Origin: Brevibacillus migulae | GTDB lineage: Bacteria > Bacillota > Bacilli > Brevibacillales > Brevibacillaceae | NCBI RefSeq assembly: GCF_004521915.1 | Contig: NZ_SDKD01000014.1 | Coordinates: forward strand, 62,001-126,000 | DNA: 64,000 nt | Reading direction: 5' to 3' | In this document: positions 42,783-50,497 of the stretch, in pieces | How positions within the stretch are numbered: position 1 is the stretch's first letter | How the letters are laid out: each line of letters begins with the position of its first letter | Notes under the pieces: model-generated | Database searches by the model: none | What the model was told of the DNA's origin: nothing | Seen by the model: the letters and a program-made list of their open reading frames with translations, nothing else | Program-made: the position numbers and the translations under genes

Positions 42783-44255
42783 TTAACCGGAAATCGCTGT
42801 TTGTCGTTTGACGACTTTGATCGTGCGCAGGGTTTCATCCTCTGGGCCTTGCACAGGCAGGCCAGCACGAATGTTTTGTTGGATATACTCAATATTATCC
42901 TCTGTAATGACCTCTCCTGGCAAGAAGATCGGAATGCCCGGCGGATACACCATCAGAAACTCGGTAATAATGCGGCCAGCGGATTCCTCCAGTGGAATGG
43001 TTTCTGTTTCCGCGTAAAAAGCATCACGGGGCGAGAGGGAAACAACCGGAATTTTTGGAAGTGAGATTTTCGGTCTCTCCTCCGGCTGCGCATGGGAAAA
43101 TTCCACGGACAGATCGCGCAGCGCACCCACAAGCGCTTGGATGGTTTCCTCCGTATCTCCTGCGGTCACGAAGCACAAGATGTTATACAGATCGCTCATT
43201 TCCACTTCGATGCGATGTTTTTCCCGCAGCCAGTTTTCCACTTCCCAGCCGGTAATCCCCAGGTCGCGCACATGAATGAGCACTTTGGTCGGATCCATGG
43301 CATAGGTGGCAGGCTGCCCCAAAATCTCTGGGCCGACACAATACAGACGCGGGATCTCATTGATCAGGTCGCGGGCACGATTCGCCAATCGAATCGCTTG
43401 CTCAGCCAGCTGATGTCCGTTAAGGGCAAGATGCTGACGGGCCATATCCAGCGATGCCAGCAGTATGTAGGACGTCGAAGTGGTCGTCAACATGCTGAGT
43501 ACGGTTTTCACGCGATTGACATCCACCAGTCCTTCACGCACATTCAAAATCGAGCTTTGGGTTAATGAGCCGCCAAGCTTGTGCACGCTGGTCGCGGCCA
43601 TATCCGCACCTGCCTGCATCGCGGAGATGGGCATCTCATCGTGAAAATGGATATGAACGCCGTGCGCTTCATCAACCAATACAGGTACTTCATAATTATG
43701 GGCGATCCGGACGATTTGCCGCAGGTCTCCCGCGATACCGAAGTAGGTAGGATTGATCACGAGCACCGCGCTTGCATCCGGATGCTGCTGCAAAGCTTTT
43801 TCCACCGCTTTTGGTGTGATGCCATGGGAGATGCCCAGCCGCTCATCCATGACGGGGTGAATAAAGATCGGCATGGCACCGGCAAAAATAATCGCTGCCA
43901 TGACGGACTTGTGCGTATTGCGCGGGACAATGATTTTATCGCCGGGATTGCAAGTCGCCATGATCATCGCCATGATGGCCCCGCTTGTCCCTTGTACCGA
44001 AAAGAATGTATGGTCTGCGCCGAACGCTTCGGCTGCCAATTCCTGCGCCTCTTTGATCATCGCCTTGGGATGATGTAAGTCATCGAGCGGGGCGATATTA
44101 ATCAAGTCAATGGACAGCGCATTTTCTCCCAAAAACTCGCGGAACGTCGGATTCATCCCCATGCCTTTTTTGTGGCCAGGAATGTGAAATTGGATCGGGT
44201 TTCGTTTTGCGTGCTCCAACAGTCCAGAAAATAACGGAGTTTTCGCTTGTCTCAA
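42783..44255 (-). CDS. Orn/Lys/Arg decarboxylase, fold type I
   Basis: A 490-residue PLP decarboxylase of the SpeA/YaaO type found in Bacillales, lacking the N-terminal wing of the enterobacterial enzymes. The N-terminus is FHIPGHKKG, the PLP lysine lies in TSVHKLGGSLTQ near residue 225, and the DEAHGVH motif precedes it. The product is a polyamine or its precursor (agmatine, cadaverine or putrescine); the sequence does not settle which. Its start is a TTG at 44255 that gives the family N-terminus. A promoter lies at 44307-44334. The speH gene downstream fits polyamine synthesis. Confidence 0.88.
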   Translation of the reverse strand: MRQAKTPLFSGLLEHAKRNPIQFHIPGHKKGMGMNPTFREFLGENALSIDLINIAPLDDLHHPKAMIKEAQELAAEAFGADHTFFSVQGTSGAIMAMIMATCNPGDKIIVPRNTHKSVMAAIIFAGAMPIFIHPVMDERLGISHGITPKAVEKALQQHPDASAVLVINPTYFGIAGDLRQIVRIAHNYEVPVLVDEAHGVHIHFHDEMPISAMQAGADMAATSVHKLGGSLTQSSILNVREGLVDVNRVKTVLSMLTTTSTSYILLASLDMARQHLALNGHQLAEQAIRLANRARDLINEIPRLYCVGPEILGQPATYAMDPTKVLIHVRDLGITGWEVENWLREKHRIEVEMSDLYNILCFVTAGDTEETIQALVGALRDLSVEFSHAQPEERPKISLPKIPVVSLSPRDAFYAETETIPLEESAGRIITEFLMVYPPGIPIFLPGEVITEDNIEYIQQNIRAGLPVQGPEDETLRTIKVVKRQTAISG

Positions 44256-44306
44256 GGGAATCGCCTCGCTTGCCTATAAGAATAAGGGGAAAAAACAAAC
44301 AAATTG

Positions 44307-44334
44307 AGTATAGCAAAAACAGGTCGGAAAGCAA
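44307..44334 (-). promoter_or_regulatory. Promoter of the Orn/Lys/Arg decarboxylase gene
   Basis: On the minus strand TTGCTT (44334-44329) and TATACT (44312-44307) are 16 bases apart, about 52 bases before the TTG start. Confidence 0.55.
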
Positions 44335-44415
44335 GGGAATTTTCATGACTATTGCTAGGGTGGGCAGGAGAAGGTTTGCTTAGTCGAGAAGTGAAAAAGT
44401 GGAGGTGGAAAATTC

Positions 44416-45378
44416 ATGAAAACACGTGTAACGGAATTGTTGCAAATCCAATATCCGGTGGTGCAAGGAGGACTAGCCTACCTCGCCTATGCGGAGCTGG
44501 CTGCAGCCGTTTCCAATGCAGGCGGCTTGGGGCAAATTACGGCGATGTCCTTGCCTTCACCGGAAGCCCTCCGTGAGGAAATACAGAAAACGAAAAAAAT
44601 GACAAATCGCCCGTTTGGTGTGAACTTTGCGATCGGACAGCATAACCGCCCCTATGAGCACATGCTGGAGGTCGCCTTGGAGGAAGGGGTGAAGGTGATA
44701 TCCGTGACAGGCGGTAATCCAGAGCCCCTGTTCAAACGAATGGAAGGTTACGATGTGAAGAAGCTGGTCCTGGTCGCGGCGGTCAGGCAGGCACAAAAAG
44801 CCGAGTCCATTGGTGCCGATGCGGTCATGGCAGTCGGTCAGGAAGGGGGCGGGCATCTTGGACGCGATGATATCGGCACATTTGTCCTGATCCCGCGGGT
44901 GGTGGATGCCGTCAAGATTCCCGTGCTGGCAAGCGGGGGGATTGGGGATGGTCGTGGCATCCTGGCAGCTCTCGCGCTTGGAGCAGAAGGGGTCGAGATG
45001 GGAACAAGATTTATCGCGACGCAAGAGTGCATACATGCGCATCCCGCCTATAAGGAAGCGCTGCTCAAAGGCACGGAGCACGATACGGCCGTGATCAAGC
45101 GGACGCTCGGTGCCCCTGCGCGCGTGGTGAAAACAAAAGGATCGGAGCGGATCCTGACTATGGAAGCTGAAGGCGCCGATTTTGAGCAGTTGAAGCCGTA
45201 TATCAGCGGGAAAAATAACCAGACCTTTATTTATGAGGGAGATGCCGAAAACGGGTTTGGTTGGGCTGGACAGGTGATTGGCTTGATCGAGGACGTGCCG
45301 ACCGTGGCACAGCTTTTTGAACGGATGTTCTCCGGGCTGCAATCGTCTCTACAACGCTTGGAGCGGATGAACGGGTAA
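44416..45378 (+). CDS. FMN-dependent nitronate monooxygenase / FabK-like oxidoreductase
   Basis: A 320-residue TIM-barrel flavoenzyme of the 2-nitropropane dioxygenase / enoyl-ACP reductase II group. It starts with TELLQIQYPVVQGG, has VGQEGGGHLGRDD with the loop histidine near residue 148, and the FMN-binding ASGGIGDGRG and GAEGVEMGTRFIAT motifs. The two activities cannot be separated by eye; there are no other fatty acid genes nearby. GGAGGTGG precedes the ATG. Confidence 0.83.
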   Translation: MKTRVTELLQIQYPVVQGGLAYLAYAELAAAVSNAGGLGQITAMSLPSPEALREEIQKTKKMTNRPFGVNFAIGQHNRPYEHMLEVALEEGVKVISVTGGNPEPLFKRMEGYDVKKLVLVAAVRQAQKAESIGADAVMAVGQEGGGHLGRDDIGTFVLIPRVVDAVKIPVLASGGIGDGRGILAALALGAEGVEMGTRFIATQECIHAHPAYKEALLKGTEHDTAVIKRTLGAPARVVKTKGSERILTMEAEGADFEQLKPYISGKNNQTFIYEGDAENGFGWAGQVIGLIEDVPTVAQLFERMFSGLQSSLQRLERMNG

Positions 45379-45450
45379 TCTTCATATTTTCGCTTCATTC
45401 CTCCCATACTAGTGACGACATCAAAAGTGCATGCAACAGGGAGGATGCAG

Positions 45451-45729
45451 ATGACGACGACGGCAAACAAATACATTGTCAAGGATGTATACCTGGAAAA
45501 GGAAAAAGACGCAGATTGGCGAATGATCGTCATCGATGAAAATGACCAGACCAATACGCTCGTCTTCGCAGATACGAGTACACTCAGCAGGGCCATTCAT
45601 CAAATGACCCACATGCTGCCGATGAAACGGCTGAAGGAAGAGGATAAGCAAGAGCTGATCTTCGCCATGGAACAAATCATGCCGCATATTTACCGCAATT
45701 ACATCCTCGACGAATACGTACTGGAATAA
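45451..45729 (+). CDS. Conserved small protein, unknown
   Basis: A 92-residue soluble protein that I do not recognise. It begins with a beta hairpin-like stretch (KYIVKDVYLEKEKDADW) and continues with amphipathic helices. GGGAGG lies 6 bases before the ATG at 45451; codons upstream of this are open but lack a site. It is probably a single-gene unit ending at the terminator near 45740-45785. Confidence 0.6.
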   Translation: MTTTANKYIVKDVYLEKEKDADWRMIVIDENDQTNTLVFADTSTLSRAIHQMTHMLPMKRLKEEDKQELIFAMEQIMPHIYRNYILDEYVLE

Positions 45730-45738
45730 CGAACACAA

Positions 45739-45785
45739 AAAAGAACAGGCACCCGCAAATCAAGAGAAAGCGGACCTGTTCTTTT
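45739..45785. terminator. Bidirectional terminator
   Basis: AAAAGAACAGG pairs with CCTGTTCTTTT around a 25-base loop that can itself pair (CCGC with GCGG). It serves the plus-strand gene and the convergent DUF1054 gene. Confidence 0.75.
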
Positions 45786-45810
45786 GCATATAATCTAGAC
45801 TACCAAAGGC

Positions 45811-46461
45811 TTACCGCGCTGAGGCAACCGCGTTTGGCTTCGCCAGATTGTACAGCTGTGTCAACACAGCGAATGAATTCTCAATCTTTTTCAATAATTG
45901 CGGACCATTAGCAAGGATCGGATCATGGCGGTCGATGCGAATGCCGCACAGCAGTTCAGCTTTCTTCACGGTCTGCAGGCGATTGATGAGGGTGAGCAGA
46001 CCATCTTTGCCAAGCTCGCTTTGCGCTGTGCTCTCCGGCTGCATATGATCAGGCGACCATACGAAATCAGCGGGGACAGTCTTGAGAATCTGTTCCACCT
46101 GCTTCTCCATGGCTTGTCCGATTTGCTCTTTAAACGGAGATTCATAAATGACGGCATACCAGACAAAAAGATGCGTACCCCACAAGCCGATTTGAAAATG
46201 AGGATGTTTTTTGTAGCCGCGTTTGTCATTGGCCCAGGCAACCCAGGTATCCTTTGGCGGGTTCACCGTACGCCGCGCATGCTTCGCTACGTGATAGACC
46301 ATTTCGTCGCCAGTCGATACGCTGAGGACTGGTGCGAAATGCTCGCCCAACGCCACTAATTTTGGCCGGATGACGCTTTTGATGGCTTCCATGCGTTGAT
46401 CCAAGCCGTCAATGGCAAAAACATCGAAATCTTCTTGCTGAAATCCTGTAAATGAGACCAT
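45811..46461 (-). CDS. DUF1054 protein (YktB-like)
   Basis: A 216-residue cytoplasmic protein of the YktB/DUF1054 family: FTGFQQEDFDVFAIDGLDQRM at the start is the family signature, with VAKHARRTVNPPKDTWVAW and the FQIGLWGTHLFVW strand pair. Function is unknown. The ATG at 46461 follows GGGAGG by 12 bases. The frame is open much further upstream but that part is hydrophobic translation of AT-rich DNA without family resemblance. Confidence 0.82.
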   Translation of the reverse strand: MVSFTGFQQEDFDVFAIDGLDQRMEAIKSVIRPKLVALGEHFAPVLSVSTGDEMVYHVAKHARRTVNPPKDTWVAWANDKRGYKKHPHFQIGLWGTHLFVWYAVIYESPFKEQIGQAMEKQVEQILKTVPADFVWSPDHMQPESTAQSELGKDGLLTLINRLQTVKKAELLCGIRIDRHDPILANGPQLLKKIENSFAVLTQLYNLAKPNAVASAR

Positions 46462-46807
46462 AGGAATTTTGCGCCTCCCGGGAAGTGAATTTTGACATCT
46501 ATGGACAAAACAGGCGGTTGTCCTGTGATGATGCGATAAAATCCACCATATAATAACATAATCGAAGCGAATTTTCCCAATAACTTCATGTAGAAAAAGT
46601 GTCGGAAAAATCGGATAATAACAAATAACAGAAAGATCTAAAAAAAGGATTCGCGATCGGGAAAAGCGGGTAAAAAAGTAGCAAAAGAAAAAAGTCAGAA
46701 GAGGGAATAGCAAAAGTGAAGGTCGAATAATATGATATACCACTCACTCCCTCAACAGACCGCCGCCGCATATGTCAGAGTTTTCAGGAAACGGGAGGGG
46801 TTTATGT
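46462..46807. other. AT-rich divergent intergenic region
   Basis: This gap of about 346 bases separates the DUF1054 gene (minus) from the paralogue gene at 46808 (plus) and must hold both promoters. A TATGAT at 46731-46736 is the best plus-strand -10 candidate, without a clear -35. I see no other gene or structured element. Confidence 0.4.
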
Positions 46808-47407
46808 ATGAAGGCACACAAAGAGTTGGAGTACTGCAATGTCGCTGTATGGTTCGATCGCCCCACTGTTCATCAGATGATGCATGCGTTGGTGGAAGCA
46901 GGTCTCGATGTTGCCTGGAAAGAATCAAAGAAACAGCTTAAGCTTCAAGTTCACACATCAGATGGACCCAGCACCTTGACGTTTCAAAAAATCAACGGTT
47001 CTTTCAAATTTGATGAATGTGACTACTTTGTTCGTGACATCCGATTGGCCTTTACGCTCTATCGCTTCATCGAGCAGGCAAAGGGGCACGCGATTGTGAA
47101 AATTGTTGATGAAGGACAGATTGTGGTTCAAAACATCCGCTATGGGGAGGCAGTGAGAATAGTCGAGATTAAAGGAGCTGAGAAAAAAGTGATCTATGAA
47201 AAAGCGTGCAGTGTAACGATGGATCAGGTGATTGCGGCGTTGAAACGAAAGGATGCAGAGGAACGGATTCCCGTTCTGCGGCTCGAATTGGATTATGAAT
47301 TGGCTACGTTGCATGACGCCATTCAAGACAATGACAAGGCACAGGTGAAACGCTCCAAAGAAAGGCTGAAGCAGCTCCGCCGCGAGATGCTTTTGCTGGA
47401 AGTGTAA
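46808..47407 (+). CDS. Uncharacterised Paenibacillaceae protein, paralogue A
   Basis: A 199-residue cytoplasmic protein. It aligns along its length with the product of the gene at 49206: an N-terminal alpha/beta half with a phenylalanine- or cysteine-containing strand (KFDECDYFVRDIRLAFT), a VVQNIRYGEAVRIVEI beta hairpin, and a C-terminal helical region (KRSKERLKQLRREMLLLE) that should form a coiled coil. Similar proteins have been labelled as peptide-synthetase modules in databases, but no such domain is visible. GGGAGGGG lies 7 bases before the ATG. Confidence 0.7.
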   Translation: MKAHKELEYCNVAVWFDRPTVHQMMHALVEAGLDVAWKESKKQLKLQVHTSDGPSTLTFQKINGSFKFDECDYFVRDIRLAFTLYRFIEQAKGHAIVKIVDEGQIVVQNIRYGEAVRIVEIKGAEKKVIYEKACSVTMDQVIAALKRKDAEERIPVLRLELDYELATLHDAIQDNDKAQVKRSKERLKQLRREMLLLEV

Positions 47408-47469
47408 CCGGGCAACATTATGGATGATGGGTAGGTTGATCATGGATCTGGATTATGAGTGTTCAGGAT

Positions 47470-47509
47470 AAAAGCGACGCGCTCCGCATGTGAGTAGTGT
47501 CGCTTTTTT
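47470..47509 (+). terminator. Rho-independent terminator
   Basis: AAAAGCGAC at 47470-47478 pairs with GTCGCTTTT at 47499-47507, with further T following. It separates paralogue A from the glycosylase gene. Confidence 0.82.
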
Positions 47510-47542
47510 CGTTTTTGCTTATGGAGACAGTATAATGGGAAA

Positions 47543-47556
47543 AAGGAGGTGATCCA
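47543..47556 (+). promoter_or_regulatory. Full-length Shine-Dalgarno sequence
   Basis: AAAGGAGGTGATCC is complementary to the entire unpaired 3' end of 16S rRNA (14 bases). It lies just upstream of the GTG start at 47560 and decides that start over the ATG at 47569. Confidence 0.8.
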
Positions 47557-47559
47557 TTC

Positions 47560-48234
47560 GTGTGGCACATGATTTACGAACGGCTTCGTGGCCAATATCC
47601 GACGGTAACGATCGACGGGTGGTGGGGACTTGATGATCCGTTTGCACGAATGATCGGTTCCGTGCTCGTTCAAAACACAACATGGTCAAATGCGAGCAAG
47701 GCTCTTACTCGTATGCAGGGGGAAGAGATGCTCGCAGCGGATATACTGGCCCGGCAAACACCAGAGAAGTTGATTCCCGTCATTCATTCGGCAGGCTTTC
47801 AGCAGAGAAAAGCCGAGACGATCATTCGCCTGTCCGCTTGGTTGGTGGATCTTGGGGGCATCGACAAGGCAGCTTCTACAGCATTGGAGACCGAAGTACT
47901 GCGGCGACAGCTCCTTTCGATAAAAGGGATTGGAGAGGAGACTGCAGACACGATTCTCGCCTATGTGTTTCTTCGCCCTGCCATCTCGGGGGATGCTTAT
48001 GCAAGACGCTTGCATGAACGTCTAACCGGAGAAAGAGGAACATATGGACCGATCCGATCGGCAATGATGGCACAGCTGCATACACCGGACGAGCTGGGGC
48101 TGCTGCATGCGTTGATCGTGGAACACGGAAAAGAGACTTGCCGAAAACGATCGCCGCAGTGTTCAACATGTTCCTTGCAGCCGTTTTGTCAGCATGCCCA
48201 TGTCTCTGCTGACCAGGAAAGGACTGGTGCATAA
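47560..48234 (+). CDS. Endonuclease-III-like / MagIII-like DNA glycosylase
   Basis: A 224-residue HhH-GPD glycosylase. The helix-hairpin-helix is LLSIKGIGEETADTIL, the catalytic aspartate lies in SGDAYARR, and the four cysteines of the iron-sulfur cluster are at the end with the standard spacing C-X6-C-X2-C-X5-C. The lysine that gives endonuclease III its lyase activity (GxGRKTA) is glutamate here, as expected for a monofunctional enzyme such as the 3-methyladenine glycosylase MagIII. The GTG start follows an unusually long Shine-Dalgarno sequence. Confidence 0.86.
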   Translation: MWHMIYERLRGQYPTVTIDGWWGLDDPFARMIGSVLVQNTTWSNASKALTRMQGEEMLAADILARQTPEKLIPVIHSAGFQQRKAETIIRLSAWLVDLGGIDKAASTALETEVLRRQLLSIKGIGEETADTILAYVFLRPAISGDAYARRLHERLTGERGTYGPIRSAMMAQLHTPDELGLLHALIVEHGKETCRKRSPQCSTCSLQPFCQHAHVSADQERTGA

Positions 48235-48353
48235 ATATGCAAAAACTGGCCGCGGATGAAGAAGCAAACAAATCAAATTGCTGGATGGCCAACGCATATG
48301 TAAAATAGGGAAGGGTATGTTAGTCTCGTGAAGGTTAGAAAGGAAGAAATTGA

Positions 48354-48851
48354 ATGCCGCCGATCATGTCTTTATTTGTCTCACCTGAAGTGATCCTTGG
48401 TCTGATCGCTCTCAATCTGTTATTTATCATCCTTTTGACCATCCTGTTTGTCCGTACCAACCGGATGCGCAAGTTCAATCGCAAAGTATTTACCGGAGTA
48501 GGTGGCGACAATCTAGAGAGCAGCTTGATCAGATTGCTGGATGAAATGAACGAGTGGAAGCAGAAGCATAGCGATCAGCAGTTCCAATTGAATCGACTCG
48601 CACAGAAAATCGCCAACCAATGCGCCAACCTGAGCGTGATCCGCTACAATGCCTTTGGCGATACGGGAAGCGATCTGAGCTTCTCCTTGGCTCTTTTGGA
48701 TGATAATCTCAATGGGGTTGTCATCACCAGCATCTATGGACGCGAAGAATCGAGGACTTACGCCAAGCCCATAGAGGGGGGCAAGTCCATTTACAATCTG
48801 TCGGAAGAAGAGCTGACCGCCATCAAAAAGGCTTCTGCCAAAATCGGGTAA
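48354..48851 (+). CDS. DUF4446 membrane-anchored protein
   Basis: A 165-residue protein with one N-terminal membrane helix (residues 12-33) and a cytoplasmic part that matches DUF4446 (VIRYNAFGDTGSDLSFSLALLD followed by GVVITSIYGREESRTYAKPI). The family occurs in Bacillales and Clostridia next to chromosome-partition genes, but function is unknown. GAAAGGAAG precedes the ATG; a second ATG four codons later is an alternative. Confidence 0.82.
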   Translation: MPPIMSLFVSPEVILGLIALNLLFIILLTILFVRTNRMRKFNRKVFTGVGGDNLESSLIRLLDEMNEWKQKHSDQQFQLNRLAQKIANQCANLSVIRYNAFGDTGSDLSFSLALLDDNLNGVVITSIYGREESRTYAKPIEGGKSIYNLSEEELTAIKKASAKIG

Positions 48852-48872
48852 ATCAAGCTGGATTTCCAAAGA

Positions 48873-48946
48873 AACGGGAGATATCCGTTAGAAGTGTGGG
48901 GTTCTTTTCAGCAGAATCCGGCTGATAACGGATATTTCCTGTTTTT
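48873..48946 (+). terminator. Long-stem terminator
   Basis: AACGGGAGATATCCGTTA at 48873-48890 pairs with the segment at 48926-48943 over about 18 positions, including G-U pairs, and T follows. The pairing allows only RNA wobble in one direction, so it should act on the plus-strand transcript. Confidence 0.75.
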
Positions 48947-49205
48947 GCTGGAATTCTTCCGCTTTTCTCTCAAGACTTTTGGGGTGGCATTGTGTATAAT
49001 AATGAATGTGGATGATTGTTTGAAATCCTAAAAGTAGGTGATCCGCCTTCATTACCCAAATCGATGTTCGATTCTCGGGGCAAGGCCAAGTTTTGCAACG
49101 TTCGTTTGTTGATACCTAGCTCCACTCCTTGGATGCGTAAGTCGGAAACATCGACTGTATTGCGTTAGTCTGGCTTGGCAAAAAAGGAGAATTGAGGCGA
49201 TAGTT
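48947..49205 (+). other. Intergenic region upstream of paralogue B
   Basis: The gap holds a TATAAT at 48995-49000 as a likely -10 and a leader of about 200 bases. A perfect inverted repeat AATCGA-TGT-TCGATT lies at 49059-49073. A short open frame begins after AAGTAGGTGATCC with ATT as first codon (ITQIDVRFSGQGQV...), but no standard start codon is present, so I do not call a gene. The long leader may be regulatory. Confidence 0.35.
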
Positions 49206-49802
49206 ATGGCACAGCGTTTGGCTACCAATTACGCGACCGCCACCTTCACCATGAGTGGAGATGAGCTTGACCAATTCATCAAGCACTTCACAAATGAAAA
49301 CATCAATGTACAAGTTAAGATTTGCGATAATGGAGATCGGGATGTCATTCTGGCCGACCGGTCCGGCGAAATCCAGTTGAGCTTCCAGCGCATGGGGAAT
49401 CATTACATCTGCGAAAGCTCATACATGATTAAGGACATTCACTTGGCGAACACGATGCGCAAAGCGATGAAAGCATTTCGCGGGCATGGTATCGTCCATC
49501 GCATTTATGATAACTTCACCGTGGTCTATCACTACGATGAAGGTTCGGTCATCAGTATTCAGGAAGTGACCGAAGATGCGGAAGTCTCCGTCTTCGAAAA
49601 TCATACACACGACATGAAGAAGCAGCTAGAAAGCTTGTTCAGACAGAATGGCGCTGAAGACCAAATTAGCATGATCCGGAAAGAAACGGACAAATGGCTT
49701 GATTTGCGTAATTGGGCAATGAAACATGCCCCTGAAAAAGTTTCTTCGATCGACGGAAAATTAGCGGGTTTGTCGCGTCAGTTGTTCACGCTGGAAGCGT
49801 AA
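49206..49802 (+). CDS. Uncharacterised Paenibacillaceae protein, paralogue B
   Basis: A 198-residue cytoplasmic protein paralogous to that at 46808. The shared plan is a first domain with paired strands (YICESSYMIKDIHLANTMRKAM), a YDNFTVVYHYDEGSVISIQEV hairpin split over a turn, and a helical end (KLAGLSRQLFTLE). A charged middle helix carries a KETDKWLDL motif. No catalytic motif is visible. A GAGGCGAT site precedes the ATG and a strong terminator follows, so it is a single gene. Confidence 0.7.
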   Translation: MAQRLATNYATATFTMSGDELDQFIKHFTNENINVQVKICDNGDRDVILADRSGEIQLSFQRMGNHYICESSYMIKDIHLANTMRKAMKAFRGHGIVHRIYDNFTVVYHYDEGSVISIQEVTEDAEVSVFENHTHDMKKQLESLFRQNGAEDQISMIRKETDKWLDLRNWAMKHAPEKVSSIDGKLAGLSRQLFTLEA

Positions 49803-49822
49803 CGACGCGGGCAAACATGAGG

Positions 49823-49848
49823 ACGGGCGCGCAATGCGCCCGTTTTTC
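49823..49848 (+). terminator. Rho-independent terminator
   Basis: ACGGGCGC at 49823-49830 pairs with GCGCCCGT at 49836-49843, followed by T. Confidence 0.92.
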
Positions 49849-49879
49849 TTTTTCCAACATTTAATTTTTGAAAAGGGTA

Positions 49880-49908
49880 TTGTCAATTCGCCCGAAGCAT
49901 GTTATTTT
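49880..49908 (+). promoter_or_regulatory. Promoter of speH
   Basis: TTGTCA at 49880-49885 and TATTTT at 49903-49908 are 17 bases apart. The start would be near 49915, leaving a structured leader of about 135 bases. Confidence 0.45.
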
Positions 49909-49942
49909 TGATTTCGTTGAGAAAACAGGATTAGGAACCAGG

Positions 49943-50040
49943 ATTCACTTTAAAGGGTGGATAACATGAGAGAAACCGCCCCCGTTAGTGAATGACGCAG
50001 GTCCTAGCGATGTTTAATACTACACATGCTAGGAAGGGGG
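49943..50040 (+). ncRNA. Structured leader of speH (candidate cis-regulatory RNA)
   Basis: Two stacked structures fill the leader. Hairpin 1: ATTCACT (49943-49949) pairs with AGTGAAT (49987-49993), and inside it GGGTGG (49955-49960) pairs with CCGCCC (49976-49981) across an internal loop. Hairpin 2: TCCTAGC (50002-50008) pairs with GCTAGGA (50028-50034), extended by ATGT with ACAT, ending directly at the ribosome site GGAAGGGGG. I do not recognise a known riboswitch class. Confidence 0.5.
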
Positions 50041-50049
50041 AACCGAAAG

Positions 50050-50454
50050 ATGGAATACTCTACTTTCGGAAGACACGTTGCCATTGACACATGGGGAGTT
50101 CAGTTTGATCTACTGAATGATGCCGAATTCTTGAAAAAAGAAATGATCGAAGCCGCAGAGGCATGTGGTGCTACCGTCCTGAGTGTTCAGGCGAAGCAAT
50201 TCTCTCCACAAGGAGCGACCGTTCTGGTTCTTCTCTCGGAAAGTCATTTATCCATCCACACATATCCTGAGCGCGGATTTGCTGCGCTGGATTGCTACAC
50301 CTGTGGTGAAACAGTGGATCCTCAATTGGCGATCGACTACATGGTATCCGTATTGAAACCGGAAAAAATTTATGCGAAAAAATTGGTGCGCGGCATTGGC
50401 GAACTTCAAGTTGAAGAGCCTGTGGTGAAAGTGCCAGATATGGTGAAAAAATAA
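50050..50454 (+). CDS. speH: S-adenosylmethionine decarboxylase proenzyme
   Basis: Pyruvoyl enzyme that makes the aminopropyl donor for spermidine. The 134-residue proenzyme contains the self-cleavage site between E64 and S65 in SESHLSIHTYPE; Ser65 becomes the pyruvoyl group. DCYTCGE near residues 81-87 carries the catalytic cysteine. The ATG at 50050 follows GGGGGAACC; an ATG at 50026 lies in the leader hairpin and is not used. It is monocistronic, with spermidine synthase not in the window. Confidence 0.94.
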   Translation: MEYSTFGRHVAIDTWGVQFDLLNDAEFLKKEMIEAAEACGATVLSVQAKQFSPQGATVLVLLSESHLSIHTYPERGFAALDCYTCGETVDPQLAIDYMVSVLKPEKIYAKKLVRGIGELQVEEPVVKVPDMVKK

Positions 50455-50483
50455 AAAGAGGAGCGAGATGCTCCTCTTTTTTT
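50453..50483. terminator. Bidirectional terminator
   Basis: AAAAAGAGGAGC pairs with GCTCCTCTTTTT around GAGAT, with tracts on both strands. It ends speH and the convergent lipoprotein gene. Confidence 0.92.
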
Positions 50484-50497
50484 CGTTCATAAACCGT

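Noticed and set aside
46462..46743. N-terminal extension of the DUF1054 protein
   Set aside because: The extra 94 codons are hydrophobic translation of AT-rich promoter DNA; the family starts at 46461.
46808..49802. Peptide-synthetase label for the two paralogues
   Set aside because: No adenylation, carrier or condensation motif is visible in about 200 residues; the label appears to be a database misnomer.
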